Source: Siderastrea radians
Taxonomy: Eukaryota > Cnidaria > Anthozoa > Scleractinia > Rhizangiidae
Length of the DNA stretch: 64,000 nucleotides
Direction of reading: 5' to 3'
Assembly (NCBI GenBank): GCA_964017195.1
Contig: OZ024896.1
Location: forward strand, 34,208,807-34,272,806
The position numbers and the translations under genes are program-made. Each line of letters starts with the position of its first letter. The stretch's first letter is position 1. Below are positions 8,311 through 21,102 of this stretch, in pieces. The notes under the pieces are model-generated. The model was not told the origin of the DNA and ran no database searches. It saw only the letters and a program-made list of their open reading frames with translations.

Positions 8311-11300
8311 ATGCCACCTTCTAAATTATCCAAGGCCCAAATTGAAAAACTGAAGGAATTGTGGGAGGATGGTTTGACCAGTACTGGACACAAGGAAAAC
8401 ATAACTGTGGCAGTGGAAGCCACAGGTGCAAGCGAAAAAACAATTAAGGTATCTCGCCTTTTCGAATTTGTGTGCCAATTAATATTTTGTTCAATTTCCC
8501 ATCGTGATACACAGCCGTCACACCGAGATCAGTTCCCCCTAAAGATGCACCTAATTGTAATAAAAGTAGTATAACTGACACCAATCAGTACATGAACGTA
8601 CTGTTATTTAGTTTGTTTCCCTTTTTTGTAGTAATTTTTTGATGGTGTTTAACCGCCATTATTTCTTGAACACTTATGCCAAAGTATTGGATAGGAAATG
8701 AAAGGAAAAGAAGAGGATTGACGTCTAAGAGGGGTCCAAGGGAGCCGATAAATAACACACTGAAATATGTTCCCGGGCAAAAACGGAAAAAGTCCAGCTA
8801 TTCCGTTTTCAAAAGCACGTTTCTCTCTGGTGAAAAAGGTAAGTACTTTGTTTATAGTATGAAACATACTATGCTTAAATTCTGATTGATTTTATGTATT
8901 CCTCATTGAAGCGCCTTTTGCTTTCTCTCGGAAACCTTGCTAGGTGTAACTAATCATTTTTTAGTCATTCTTTTTGCTCGTCAAGTTGATATATTAGATA
9001 ACCATTCATGCACATGGGGACTCAGTCATGCAGTTGGACTTGGGGTGGGCGGTGTTGGTAACAGTAGGGAAAAGAAGGAATGACAACAGGCAACACGAAA
9101 TCCCTGGGCTATAACATTCCTATTCTATAACATATACCCAGCCCGCTGGTCCCAAAAACTTCTCGATCTCATGCCACGGCGAGTCAGCTGGCGAGTGTTC
9201 CTTCTTGTTTACTCGTCATTACGCACGTTATTAGCTCACATTATCAATTAAGTATTTGAAGAAAGTTCTTCATTATAATAAGCTTTAAGCAAGGCACAAA
9301 CAGAAGAAAAAAACATAAGATTCATTATTAGAACAAAACAAATGAGACTTTTTATTATTCCACTTTTGCCTTATTTAATCATAAAAGGACTCGAGAACAC
9401 GCAAAATAAGTGAGCGTATCATTTGTAAAACCATTGAATAAGGTTTAACCTTCTATTTAATATCATGCTCTTGCCATTTCAGTTTTCCACAAGGTATATT
9501 GGCCTCACACTGTTTCAGTCCTTGGGCAAGACACTCAAGTGAATGTATGACATACGTTCTATATTCCAGGACAAATTAAACACTGATTTCGCAGGTCATT
9601 TTTTCAATTCTTGATATTTCTTTTTTTAAGCTCAGAAAATGATTGCTGATGGTCTTGGGCCTGGTGACGTTCAAAAGGAGGCAAATCTCGCCTACCACCA
9701 GCTTAGTTCGGAGGAGCGAGATACGTTTCAAAAAATCGCCGAGCAGCAAAATCGTGTTGAGCCTACAGAAGCAATCCCAAGAGAGCGGCTGATTAGAAAG
9801 ATTGTGGCCAATATAGATGCTAACGTATGTACTTTTTATCATTTTTTTTAAGCATTACACACTTTGGAAGAAATTGTCTGACCTCAGCGGTTCAACTCAA
9901 GCATGTTAAGGCATAGCTTTTGCAAATTATTTATATTAAGTCTGACAATGATCACGACTTTTCAAAAACGAAACGAAAAGCTATTGCAGCTGGTGACCCA
10001 ATAAAACTTGATGAATAGAAACTGAGAACATTTGCAATGTTCTTTTTGGGTTCCAACATTTTTACATTTTTTTCGGGGGGAGGGTCTACACCAATAAATG
10101 ACTCATGCTTTCTTAAGCTTCAGTGAGAAAATGTACCGTGCGCCACCTATCCGATGGACGCCTTTCCAGTGTTATTTTTTGGATAAAAATGTATCCAGTG
10201 TGTGTCTCCCCTTTAAGGTGAATACACTAGATAACCTTATCCGCAAGTCTGAACAGGTAGACCAGCTTGCATCCTGGTATATTTAGTAGACCGCTTAAAT
10301 GTGTCTTGTATGTAAGTGTGAGATGTCCAGATACACTCAGAGTCGAAATCTAAAGCTATTTTGTGGAATAAAATTGTCTTGGATTCTTTGTTACGTTATG
10401 ACTTTCTAATTCTACATCTCGCATTCGTTACATTGTTTAGATTATGTAATGCGTTCTCAGTTTCCCTGCATCCAGCCAGATAACGACTTCGTAGGCCGTG
10501 CTTTTATATTCTCCTTGTCAGGTGCCATTATAGCAGCAGGCAAGTTAGAATTTTAAGAAAAAACTAAAAGATAAATACATGATTGGAAAGGTTTCCTGTC
10601 GTTGTTTCATCACCTTCACAGAAAAAAAAATTTGTATATATATATATATCTATATCTATATATAAATATAAAACCACAAAAATACTGGAAATAAGACTTG
10701 CCGATATTTCGTCTTTATTAGATATTTCGTTTTATATGCTTTTTTCTGGAGAAAAGATCTAGACAAATGATGTTTTTGATGGACTATATATATATATATA
10801 TATATACAAATAAAGAAAGAAATTGTTACTAGTTACTCGAGTTTCACGCTCAAGGCGATCATCAGACTGAGTCAGTCTACGAAAAGATGTCAGTTATAGA
10901 TGTTCAAATTCAGGAACGGTTGGAGCGACGCTTCTTCTGATTGGTTGCCACGAAGAACTTGTTTTCGTGGCGGCATTTCGTTACCAGCTCGGATTTCTTG
11001 TTCAAAAGGGAGAAATTTTGAGAGGTCAAGATGCAAAGTTTCTCAGATAAGCACAGGTTACAGCGAGAAGGATTGCCTTTGTATGCCCTTGCTCTTTTAA
11101 TGATGCGCCAGTTGATTTTGTAGTCTATGTTTCCGTCCTTTAAGTTCCAGATGTATTTTGAAAGTACAGTGTCATGTGAGTGTTTTCGGTCTTTGAAAGA
11201 AAGTTTGTGATTGTTGTATCGTGTTTTGAACTCATTTTCTGTCATGCCAATGTAGGTCCTTGAGTTACCGGAAGTTGTTGTGACAGTAGCTTCGTAGATA

Positions 11301-12976
11301 ATGTTTTTAGTGAGGCACGTGCCGTCAAGAGGGCAAAGGTTTTTGTTTCTACAATTGCATTTCTTCTCGCTAGAGGTCGTGCTATTTTCATTTAGAATCT
11401 TCTGATTGTGGCTTTTGATTATGTTAGCCATGTTTGTTGTGCAGCTGTAGCTGACCTTGAGGTTGTTCCTATTGAATATTTTGTGGAGTTTGTTGGACTT
11501 CGGGAAATGCTTGTTAATCAGGCCAAGGAAGGACTTAGCGATGTTTGTTCGAACATTCTGACTGTATGGTGGGTTGAACCATATGATGTTCCTTGATCTG
11601 TTTCTTGATTTTGTTCTTCCTTGGTCTTGATTTTCAACATAATGGATTTGCTGGTTGAACCCACTGGATTTTAGAGCATTGTTGTATAATTGCGAGGTTT
11701 TGTGGAACTCGTCTTGGTCGCAGGATAAGCCCGATATTCTAGTTCCTATGGATGTCGGAATTTGCCTAATTGTAGATGGAGGATGATTCGATTTGGCATT
11801 AATGTACAACGGATCGTTGTCGGGTTTCCTGTAGGGGTAATATTTTCCAGTTGTCAGGTTTAGCGTGACATCTAGATAATCGACCACCTTGAGATTGCTT
11901 TGCACTGTAATTTTCAATCCAAGGTCTCCGATGACTTTAGAAAAGGCCTTTCTTGCTTTGTCGCCGGCTCTTGCGTTCATGTTCTTAAAGACTGCTAAAC
12001 CGTCGTCCCTGTACAAGCCGATGTCTCCTTCCGGGAATTTTGATGATAATTTGTGAAGGATGTCCATTATGTTGAAAATCAAGACCAAGGAAGAACAAAA
12101 TCAAGAAACAGATCAAGGAACATCATATGGTTCAACCCACCATACAGTCAGAATGTTCGAACAAACATCGCTAAGTCCTTCCTTGGCCTGATTAACAAGC
12201 ATTTCCCGAAGTCCAACAAACTCCACAAAATATTCAATAGGAACAACCTCAAGGTCAGCTACAGCTGCACAACAAACATGGCTAACATAATCAAAAGCCA
12301 CAATCAGAAGATTCTAAATGAAAATAGCACGACCTCTAGCGAGAAGAAATGCAATTGTAGAAACAAAAACCTTTGCCCTCTTGACGGCACGTGCCTCACT
12401 AAAAACATTATCTACGAAGCTACTGTCACAACAACTTCCGGTAACTCAAGGACCTACATTGGCATGACAGAAAATGAGTTCAAAACACGATACAACAATC
12501 ACAAACTTTCTTTCAAAGACCGAAAACACTCACATGACACTGTACTTTCAAAATACATCTGGAACTTAAAGGACGGAAACATAGACTACAAAATCAACTG
12601 GCGCATCATTAAAAGAGCAAGGGCATACAAAGGCAATCCTTCTCGCTGTAACCTGTGCTTATCTGAGAAACTTTGCATCTTGACCTCTCAAAATTTCTCC
12701 CTTTTGAACAAGAAATCCGAGCTGGTAACGAAATGCCGCCACGAAAACAAGTTCTTCGTGGCAACCAATCAGAAGAAGCGTCGCTCCAACCGTTCCTGAA
12801 TTTGAACATCTATAACTGACATCTTTTCGTAGACTGACTCAGTCTGATGATCGCCTTGAGCGTGAAACTCGAGTAACTAGTAACAATTTCTTTCTTTATT
12901 TGTATTTTGCTCTGCATATTTCTGCATTGAGCACTCCTAGGATAAGTGAAGCAATTTTATTTCTTGTTTATTCGTT

Positions 12977-13009
<33 letters not shown>

Positions 13010-14004
13010 ATATATCTATAGTTGAATTTTATAATAAGCCCATAAATATATACATAAATCTTAAAATTACTACGTCTCAGTTATTTAGTTGCTTGATTTG
13101 TTAACAGATAAAAAGACTGGATCAACTGGGCTGTCCTTCGATTTGGGTGGGGTACGGCGGGGCCGTTCCCGAAAAGCTGTTCTCTCCACAGATGTCAGAA
13201 CTTGCAGAGGACAGTACCTTTCTGAATTACGTGGTTTCAAACATTGTTACCAAATTTAGTAAGTATCAACAAGACGACCATGTATCATGCTGCAAATTTC
13301 ATCATTAAACAATTTAACTTTTGTTATGACTTTTACTTTTCCCTTTTTACTTTACTTTACCCCTTCGGTCTTTCGGTAGTCCCGGCCTCACTTTCTCGTT
13401 TTTATTATTGTCGCTGCGGAGACTGTTAATACTAATGCTGCTTCGCTGTTGACAATAACAGGCAAGACACAGATGGCTAAAGTTGCCAAGGATGCTGCGG
13501 CCACTTCCCAAAAAAGGAGCAGGCGCAAGAAGAAGAAAACTCCAGGAAAATCAGGTATTTATTTCAACTATCCGCCACTAGTTTCTTAGGCGAAATCTTA
13601 AGGCGTTACATTTCAATTACTTCGGATGCAATTCGCAGTTGTGTATTACTTGTTGTTTCTACGACCATTGGGCTTTGTTCTTTCGGTTTTGCTGGACTCA
13701 CATTCGGCGAGAATGAAATGCGATTTATGTGCTTTCTGTCAAGTGCACACACGAGGCCAGATAAGGGCCACTTGAACTTTATATAAACTGGTAACTGAGT
13801 AAATTCAACAAATGCGTCCACCTCTTCATTTCATTAAATTTGATTGAGTATCTAAATTACATTTTTTTGCACAACTGTTTTTTTTCCATGCATTTAGATT
13901 CACCGATGAGTCAAAAGAAGGATCCTGTTCCCACTACTGGTACGCCTCCCACGGAACCAGACACTGCCGTTAGTGGAAGTGAAGGTGTGTTTCCACTCAT
14001 CTTT

Positions 14005-14050
<46 letters not shown>

Positions 14051-14646
14051 TTCTGTCTGTCAGTATCTGTCTATCTATCTAACTTATTGAAACTAGATAA
14101 AATTAGAATTAAACCAATAAGTAGAGGTGCAAAAATGAAAGTAATTAAATAACAATAATGCGGTAGAAGTGTTAGTATAGGTATAGGAGCTATGTACAAG
14201 TGTAAAAAGCTATATACAACATTATGTACTACATTGCTGTATGGCATTTCTGTAACCTTACTACCATTTTTTTGTTGCCGGGTTTAGGTCATGAGGTTGA
14301 CCTTCTGGACCAGTTCAACAGGTTGGTTTGTCGCGGCCAACAAACTTCCCAAAGCCAAGTACATGGGCGTCCCATGAAAGATGGATGGGTACCTGTCATG
14401 GTAACTGATATAATATCAAAGAACAAAGTGGAGCCATGGCAGGAGTACCCCACCCATTCTGGCGAAGTTGAGGCCGGAAGTTTCGTTGCCTGGCCGACTG
14501 ATTACACCAGACATAGACAAAGCGGCCATATGCATAAACAAAACGTTTCGGAGGTCGAGGTTCTTAAAGATGGCCTCCATCCCGATCAGTTTGTCTCTCC
14601 AAGGACGATAATGTCCAGGGAGAGACAGTTACGAAGTAGAAAGTAG
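8311..14646 (+). CDS. KDZ accessory gene, 7 exons, homeodomain-like N-terminus
   Basis: Exons 8311-8448, 8685-8838, 9631-9824, 13108-13258, 13462-13554, 13898-13984 and 14288-14646 all join in phase with GT-AG ends and give 391 residues. The first two exons join a helical segment (LSKAQIEKLKELWEDGL) to EKTIK-YWIGNERKRR, resembling a homeodomain or related helix-turn-helix recognition helix. The third exon has a short HMG-like stretch (YHQLSSEERDTFQKIAEQ). Exon five is lysine/arginine-rich (likely nuclear targeting). The last exon encodes a compact 119-residue C-terminal part of unknown fold. A DNA-binding partner of the transposase is inferred. No disabling mutation is visible. A Penelope-like remnant sits in intron 3. 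Confidence 0.65.
10626..10806. repeat. (TA)n microsatellite beside retroelement
   Basis: Runs of TATATA occur at about 10626-10672 and 10785-10806, at the outer edge of the inverted Penelope-like arm. The matching run on the other side is 12976-13018. Confidence 0.7.
10910..12088 (-). CDS. Penelope-like RT C-terminus with GIY-YIG endonuclease, 5' truncated
   Basis: The 392-residue frame starts in the palm region with LYRDDG, the active-site YxDD motif, near residue 25. It continues through thumb and linker to a zinc-binding CNCRNKNLCPLDGTC segment. The GIY-YIG nuclease follows with RTYIGMTENEFKTRYNNH and a conserved HSHDTVLSKYIW. The fingers and the first palm motifs are absent, so the product cannot be a full polymerase. 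Nuclease residues look intact, so the truncation is recent or the arm has been kept similar by gene conversion. Confidence 0.8.
   Translation of the reverse strand: MVLIFNIMDILHKLSSKFPEGDIGLYRDDGLAVFKNMNARAGDKARKAFSKVIGDLGLKITVQSNLKVVDYLDVTLNLTTGKYYPYRKPDNDPLYINAKSNHPPSTIRQIPTSIGTRISGLSCDQDEFHKTSQLYNNALKSSGFNQQIHYVENQDQGRTKSRNRSRNIIWFNPPYSQNVRTNIAKSFLGLINKHFPKSNKLHKIFNRNNLKVSYSCTTNMANIIKSHNQKILNENSTTSSEKKCNCRNKNLCPLDGTCLTKNIIYEATVTTTSGNSRTYIGMTENEFKTRYNNHKLSFKDRKHSHDTVLSKYIWNLKDGNIDYKINWRIIKRARAYKGNPSRCNLCLSEKLCILTSQNFSLLNKKSELVTKCRHENKFFVATNQKKRRSNRS
12065..12799 (+). pseudogene. Inverted duplicate of the GIY-YIG half
   Basis: It has the same amino-acid sequence as the last 60% of the minus-strand protein, with no difference that I noticed, and lacks all polymerase motifs. 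The in-frame ATG at 12053 lies in the spacer and is accidental. This is the second arm of the palindrome. Confidence 0.8.
12976..13018. repeat. (TA)n microsatellite
   Basis: An almost pure TA run just outside the right arm of the Penelope-like palindrome, mirroring the run at 10785-10806. Confidence 0.7.
14004..14075. repeat. (TGTC)n microsatellite in intron 6
   Basis: A run of CTGT tetranucleotides with a few interruptions, starting about 20 bases after the exon 6 donor of the accessory gene. It produces a spurious serine/leucine/valine frame. Confidence 0.85.
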
Positions 14647-14670
14647 AGCATCGGTGATTGACTTCATTAA

Positions 14671-14904
14671 AGGGGCAGTGTCAAGGGTTTTGCTATTCTT
14701 TGGTATGTTTCTTTTTGGTCAAAACTGAACTCGATGGTAACAGTTTTAGAACGGGATTTAAAAGGGATTTTAATCCTTGCCATCCGTCTAGCATGTGACA
14801 ACAGTAAACTGTTTGTTTTGTCCATTACTTGTGGGCTTCTTTTGATGTCAAGACACCTTTTGGCATGATAATCATTTAATTTTAATATTTTGACAGTGCC
14901 CCTT
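14671..14904. mobile_element. MITE with GGGGCAGTGTCA termini
   Basis: It starts AAGGGGCAGTGTCAA and ends TTTGACAGTGCCCCTT, flanked on both sides by TA, consistent with a TA-targeting (Tc1/mariner-like) non-autonomous element of 234 bases. There is no coding capacity. A related fragment, AGGGACGGTGTCAAAG, is at about 16145. Confidence 0.6.
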
Positions 14905-14906
14905 TA

Positions 14907-17032
14907 AACATTGCTTTCTTCAGCTCATTCAGTACACTTGAAGAGTGAGCAAATCAAAACTTACACACAATGTAAGCAAAGTTCCAACTTTCAATATATG
15001 TTTTCTTTAAGGGAGTGGTACTCAGAATGGACTTAACAACATGTATCAGAAAAACTCATTCTAGTCTGGACATCCTCGTGTTGAAATATAGTTACGAATT
15101 GGGTGAATCACCGTTGTTGTTCTTTCAACTGTTTCTAATTAATTACCTCCTGTTAAGTTGTCTTGCTAATTACTGCAGATCTTCACCACTACGTTCTTTG
15201 AATAGTTTTGAATTGTTTTTCTTTAAGTGCGCATATTGTTTGTTCCCTACTGCAAAGATCTGTATAAGATTTGGGGTGAATTTATCCAACAACCCCCTCC
15301 TCATAACAGTAATACGATGAGCTATGTTTCAACAAATCAGATGAGTGTTTTCCCAGTGTATAAAGTCTTATCGCTGAATGTAAAAATGGGTACCGCCGAA
15401 CCGTACCAAAGTAACCTTGCTTGCGATGGACAAGAATCCCATCCAGGGAATTCAAGCATTACCGACTTCTACTAGCGTCCTGCAGCTCCGGTCGGCCAAT
15501 TGGTTTGTGAGCATTGTTGGCTACCTAGTCTTACTAACTTGATAATCACTCGACAATGTCTAGAGGAAGGGAACGTGATCTTTCTACGACTATTAGATAT
15601 ACTATTGTTTTTTATTGCAGTTGTCTCGTTTCCTAGTTTAATTCATAGATTAGTAAAAGTTAAACTGTTTTACCTTCTTAGTAGTCAATATTATTTACTT
15701 TCATAGTCCATTCATGATTGATGTTGTAAATTGTACTGAAATGTGATAAGTTGTAAAAAGCTATCATTTATTTGCGTTCATTTTAATAATCTGTATAAAT
15801 TTGTAGTACTTTCTAGTTGATATGTAATTTTGTGCTATCCTGGGGACCTGTATCCCGCGGCATTTCAATTTATTGGATACCTTTTTCCGCTATTTCCTGT
15901 GGTTATTCCAGACAGGCAGTCCTTTTCATTAATAAATTATCTATAAAACAATGTATACCACTGTAGAACTGTTCTCAGAGTGCTCAACTGAGAAAACTAG
16001 AACGTGCATATACATATTTTAGGACAATCTGATCAACTAAAGATTTGTACAAATAACTATTACAATAAAGTTATTAAATTTATTATTATTATAATTATTA
16101 AAATCTAGTAATTAAAATAAAGATTTTTTATTGCTATTATCGTTGAAGGGACGGTGTCAAAGTTTTGCAGAATAGCCGGGACCCGCGACGGTTAACAACA
16201 CCTTCGTCGCTCTCGTAGTCGCATAAATATGGTCTTCCTCCCTTGCAGGAATAACACTCCCTAAACTCCCTCCAAACATAACTGGATTTAATTAGACTTG
16301 GACGTGATTAGGTCATGCATTGTGAAACCAAGGCAAATTAACTCTGTGTGGAAATACTACCGACAAAACGCTTTAAAATCGGAATAATAAACTGTGCAAC
16401 GCTTTTGTTGGGACAGAGGGTGACAATCAATTTACCTTATACCAACTCCAGCGCCTGCTCCTCTCAACCCTTGCACCGATGTTCCCCTCACCTCTCCCTC
16501 TATCGTCCAACGACAAGGTGGGACCCAGATTCACTGTTATCATTGTTGCCAGTCATATTCTTTTTTCCTTCGTAGTCTAGATCCCACAATTGCGGACTTC
16601 AGGCCGTATTAAGGTGTAAAATGGCCACATGGGCATGTTCGAAAGCTAGGTTTTGGGCTTGTCGTGGTACATTGTAACAGTGGTTCCCGCCGGAATTTAT
16701 CAACTCAGTTCACTTAAAAGGAAATTGAAATCAAAGGTCGATGATTATGGCTATCGATGTATGATCAATATCTAGTTTGTAGTCCTTTGATTATTAAAAA
16801 AAAAACCTGCTCCTGTCCCTGCTCCTAGTTTTTCATGACTCCCTATTTTCTCCTGGATGAAATCATCTGGGTAGACAGTGCTCAACAATGACTCTGATTT
16901 CTGTGGTAGTTTTCGTCTTTCCAATTTCAGTGTTTATATCGTTTTAGAGTTTTTAAGTGCGTCGAATGTGTATCAAAGACAGAAAGAAAGAAACAAAAAA
17001 CAAAACAAACAAAAAGGAATCAAAACAAAAAA
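14907..17032. other. Non-coding KDZ interior
   Basis: AT-rich sequence with short open frames lacking splice-supported continuity. No domain, RNA gene or long repeat recognised apart from the MITE-like scrap near 16145. Confidence 0.4.
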
Positions 17033-18512
17033 ACGGGCACCAGTCTGCAATTTACTAGTCTAGTCCTATAACTGTTTGGACGTAGACGTCGGATATTCAC
17101 CGGGCTTTATCATATGCCTTTGAATCAAAAAATCCGAATTTGTGCAGTCTATAACTTGATTTCCTTTCAAGTAATAAACATGAAATTTGGTACATTAACG
17201 TCAATCGACGCGTTCTATTTATTGCAAGGGCCACAATTTACCAATTTTTGCTGCGTCGGCACTTTTTATCGAAAAAACCCTCAAAAAAACCCATACAGCC
17301 CTTTCGTTTGGCTTGTTTAAGGCGTACATTAAGTATTTGATTGAAGTTGAACTAGATACTTCACATGCCAAATTCCAGCCTCGCAGCGCAAAACTAATGG
17401 GAAAAAAACGAATGCAAACAACGAAATTTTCGGCCATTTTGCATTTTTAACGAGGACCCAGTTTGAAACATGGTCAAATATCTGAATCACTTCATCGGGT
17501 TATCGTATAACAGGGATCAATTGGCGACCTGGAATGCTCTTTTGACTCTTTTACGGGGTTCTTCGAAATTCCAATTTCCTTTTCTTCTGAAGTTTCACCC
17601 ATCTGAAGGATACTATACGTAGACCGGAGCTCGATTGGTACCATGCTCTGGTTTAAAGCGCTGTTTAGCTGCCTAAAAATGGTCCTAATTAAGATTTTTG
17701 CTCACTGAGAAAGATGTTCAGCGAAAAAATGAATGCAGCTCAATCACTTCTTAAATAACTGAAACTGAATAAAAAAAAAGAGCACCAGGTTGCAAATTAC
17801 TAGTCGAGCCCAATAATTGTTTGGCCGTTGACGTCGGATATTCACCGGGCTTTATTAGATGCCTTTGAATCAAAAAATCCGAATTTGTGAAGTCTATAGC
17901 TTGATTTTCTTTCAAGTGATAATCATGAAATTTGGTACATTAACGTCAATCGATGCGTTCTATCTATTGCAAGGGCCAAAATTTACAAATTTTTGCTGCG
18001 TCAGCATTTTTTATTGAAAAAACCCTCAAAAAAGCCGATACAACCCTTTCGTTTGGCTTGTTTAAAACGTACATTAAGTATTTGGTTGATCTTGATCTAG
18101 ATACTTCACATGCCAAATTTCAGCCTCACAGCGCAAAACTAACGAGAAAAAAATGAATACAAACAACGAAATTTTCGGCCATTTTGCATTTTTAATGAGG
18201 ACCCAGCTTGAAACATGGTCAAATATCTGATTCACTTTATCGGGTTATCGTATAACAGGGATCAATTGGCGGCCTGGAATGCTCTTTTGACTCTTTTATG
18301 GGGTTCTTCGAAATTCCAATTTCCTTTTTTCTGAAGTTTTTCCCATCTGAAGGATACTATACGTAGACCGGAGCTTGATTGGTACCATGCTCTGGTTTAT
18401 AGCGCTGTTTAGCTGCCTAAAAAATGGTCCTAATTAAGATTTTTGCTCACTGAGAAAGATGTTCAGCGAAAAAATGAATGCCGTTCAATTACTTCTTAAA
18501 TAAATTGAAACT
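17033..18512. repeat. Tandem duplication, about 748-bp unit
   Basis: The first unit (about 17033-17780) and the second (about 17781-18512) are similar throughout, with matching landmarks GACGTCGGATATTCACCGGG, ATCGGGTTATCGTATAACAG and GATACTATACGTAGACCGG. Scattered substitutions and small indels show the duplication is not recent. No coding frame is shared by the units. Confidence 0.85.
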
Positions 18513-21102
18513 GGAATTTGTCCGGCATAGAATCCTGTGGGTGATTCCGGGTATTTTGTTACTTTTCTAGCCTGCTAGCGGCCGTCACCGCCGATAGCGT
18601 CGGGAGAACCGGGTGGACGCGTACGCTCATCAATTAAGGCAAAACTTAACTTCTTCGAGGCCTGTAGCTTGCACGTACTCAAACCTTAGCCACTTCAGAA
18701 CATGTCAACGAGTCCGGACTAGGACTAATAGGCTAGGGACTAGGATTACATGGTTGAACGCACGGACCAGCAACGGTACACCTGTGGGGTAAAGAGGCCA
18801 TCGACATAACTGGGAGCAGCACTGCTATCGCCGTAATCAACTGCAGAACCGTCGCGTTTTTATTGTAACCACCTACAATAATCACGTACTGTCAGCTCTA
18901 CGCTCGACCTAATTAAACGACCATGAGAGTATTAAGAACATTCCAAACACCAGAAACACAGCCTCGCCTAAACCTGCAACTTTATCCGCAAAAAGTCTTT
19001 AACACCACCTGAGGTAACTGGGTCGTGTACGATCTAAAGAAAATATTATCAAATTACTGTGCGAGTTCATTTCCACGGGTAATTTTCTAATGGGTACATT
19101 GCAGGAAATTAATGGAAATACTCTCAAATTCTTTATTTCATTTTTTAATCGCCAACTCTCAACTCGGCATCCGCATAGAACTGTGATGACCTTCACTCCC
19201 CTTGCGGTATTCAATTAATTGTCGGGCATTTGCGTTATGCGACCTATAAATGATAACGGATTAAAAAAAAAACACACAAAATGAAAAAGGTTAAATCTCG
19301 TAGCGTCCCAGGTTTGAATAACAATCCAGTAATGACAAAAATAGGACACATGACGCAAATGTTCGATATACTTTAAAACGAAAGGTCATCAAGATATATA
19401 CGGTAAGCTTGAGATTTCAGAAGGTTTCCCCAATGTCTGACTGAACATGCTTGGGATTAATTTCTCCACTGGACTGGACTGGGTGATTTAGACGTGCACC
19501 TTTATTTATTTGTTGTTTCTTTATTCACATATATATGTATATATTTTGTATGTTACTTGACTTCTTTTGTCTCAGTTACTGTAAAAACACTACTCGCCCA
19601 GACTAGCCATCGCTATTTGCGGGACAAGTGTAGCCCTTTTATGGCATTTATGACAAAATTATGGCCAATAAACTAGGACCCAATAAACTAAGCACGAGGG
19701 GCAGGACCTTGTTTACGCGAAGGCCAAGCTGCTCTGGGGACGAAAATGTCAGAGCAAATAGAATGCCAATAGAGCGTTTCCCTATTTTGGTGCTCCCGCT
19801 GTGGGCTAAAACTAAGTACACCTGAACCGGTGCTGGCACCACGATTTTACGGCAAGGTTATACCTAGCCATGAGCAAATTCCTAAGCCAATGTTTGGCAG
19901 GGGTGTTGCTTTTAAAAGCTTTTTATTTCTGATGTTCGGAAGCCGAAATCTCTCAATTTTATTCAAGATCGGAGATATGGAGAAACAAATTGAAGTTCAC
20001 CAACACTGTTTTTGTTTTATTTATGACTCGGTCTTAATGAAAATTCTCTAAACCACGAAAGTTACGCTTTTAAAACGTGGTTGTTTGTCCAAGTATCCCC
20101 TTTTCCCCACCCACTGCGTCATATCACAAACCGGTTTTGTGACTATTTGGCTTCTGTGGTTTACTTCCCTGCCGTGTCAGCTCGTGGAATTTTATATCCG
20201 CGCCGAATGGCTTGTTTAAAATTGTTTGAAATGCATAAATTGATCACTCTCAACTGTAATCATTGATACAGAAAAAAGAATATTTTAAAAGGGCCTCTTC
20301 GTAATATTTCGTTTATTGCCGGTAATAGTCTTGGCGCTTACCGCATAATTTTAAAGCAATCCGTCCCTCGTGGTCTTCAGGTAGCTCAAAACAGTTTGGA
20401 ACCCTTGTCCTTAATAGAATGATAGCATCACTCCGTATCACTTACTGACAACAACTTGGTATCATTTAAAAGCCTTTATTATTGCTAAACAATATTCTTT
20501 CGTTTTCTTGAAGAGGAGAACCTAAAGCCGAAATTAAGGGTGTTTTTGATGGGTTCTCTCGTTGCCACGGTTGACCTAAAACCATGTAAAGAAAGTCTTG
20601 TTTAGCAAGAATTAGTCTTTCAAATGATCCCATACCATTGTCATTAAGTGGTAGAAGGGCAAGGGCTCTCAATTGTTAAAACTGTTGTTCAAGGGCAGCA
20701 CCGGAACCATTACATTTGTTGCTTTGTCACTAACACACCACCACCGTTACAACCCTCCTTCTCCACGCTCCACTTTAAACGGGCGATGACACGTTATTAA
20801 GTATTCTTTTAATAAGCTAAAAGGTGTCTTCACATCAATTGAACTCCAAAAATAATGGTCTAGTTTTCTTATTAAAAACTATCTTTATACAGGACTGAAA
20901 CTGTTTCCTGTCGACTGTTGCTACAGATGGCGAGGATGGAAATGGATTAAAAGTTGAAAAAACTGTTTTGATTAGCTATCCTTGATAAAATCAATTTGAT
21001 TACTTCTTCATAGTTTCACAACAACATTTTGTGTTTGTGTTTGGGTAAAGACACAACGTAATGATTTTAGCATAACATTATCATCAACCACAATAACAGC
21101 AG
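18513..21102. other. Non-coding region downstream of transposase
   Basis: No supported gene. Short frames are isolated and compositionally ordinary. It separates the tandem duplication from the transposase stop codon. Confidence 0.4.

Larger units (their letters stand above)
10806..12905. mobile_element. Penelope-like retroelement, palindromic partial copies
   Basis: Arms at about 10806-11644 and 12065-12905 are near-perfect inverted copies, separated by about 420 unique bases. The left arm plus spacer gives a reverse transcriptase end with GIY-YIG nuclease on the minus strand; the right arm repeats only the nuclease part on the plus strand. Head-to-head or tandem partial copies are usual for Penelope-like elements. 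The 5' two thirds of the polymerase is missing. It lies in intron 3 of the accessory gene. Confidence 0.8.

Noticed and set aside
11408..12301. Short frames antisense to the Penelope-like protein
   Set aside because: They appear identically in both arms because the arms are inverted copies; they are shadows of the GIY-YIG coding frame.
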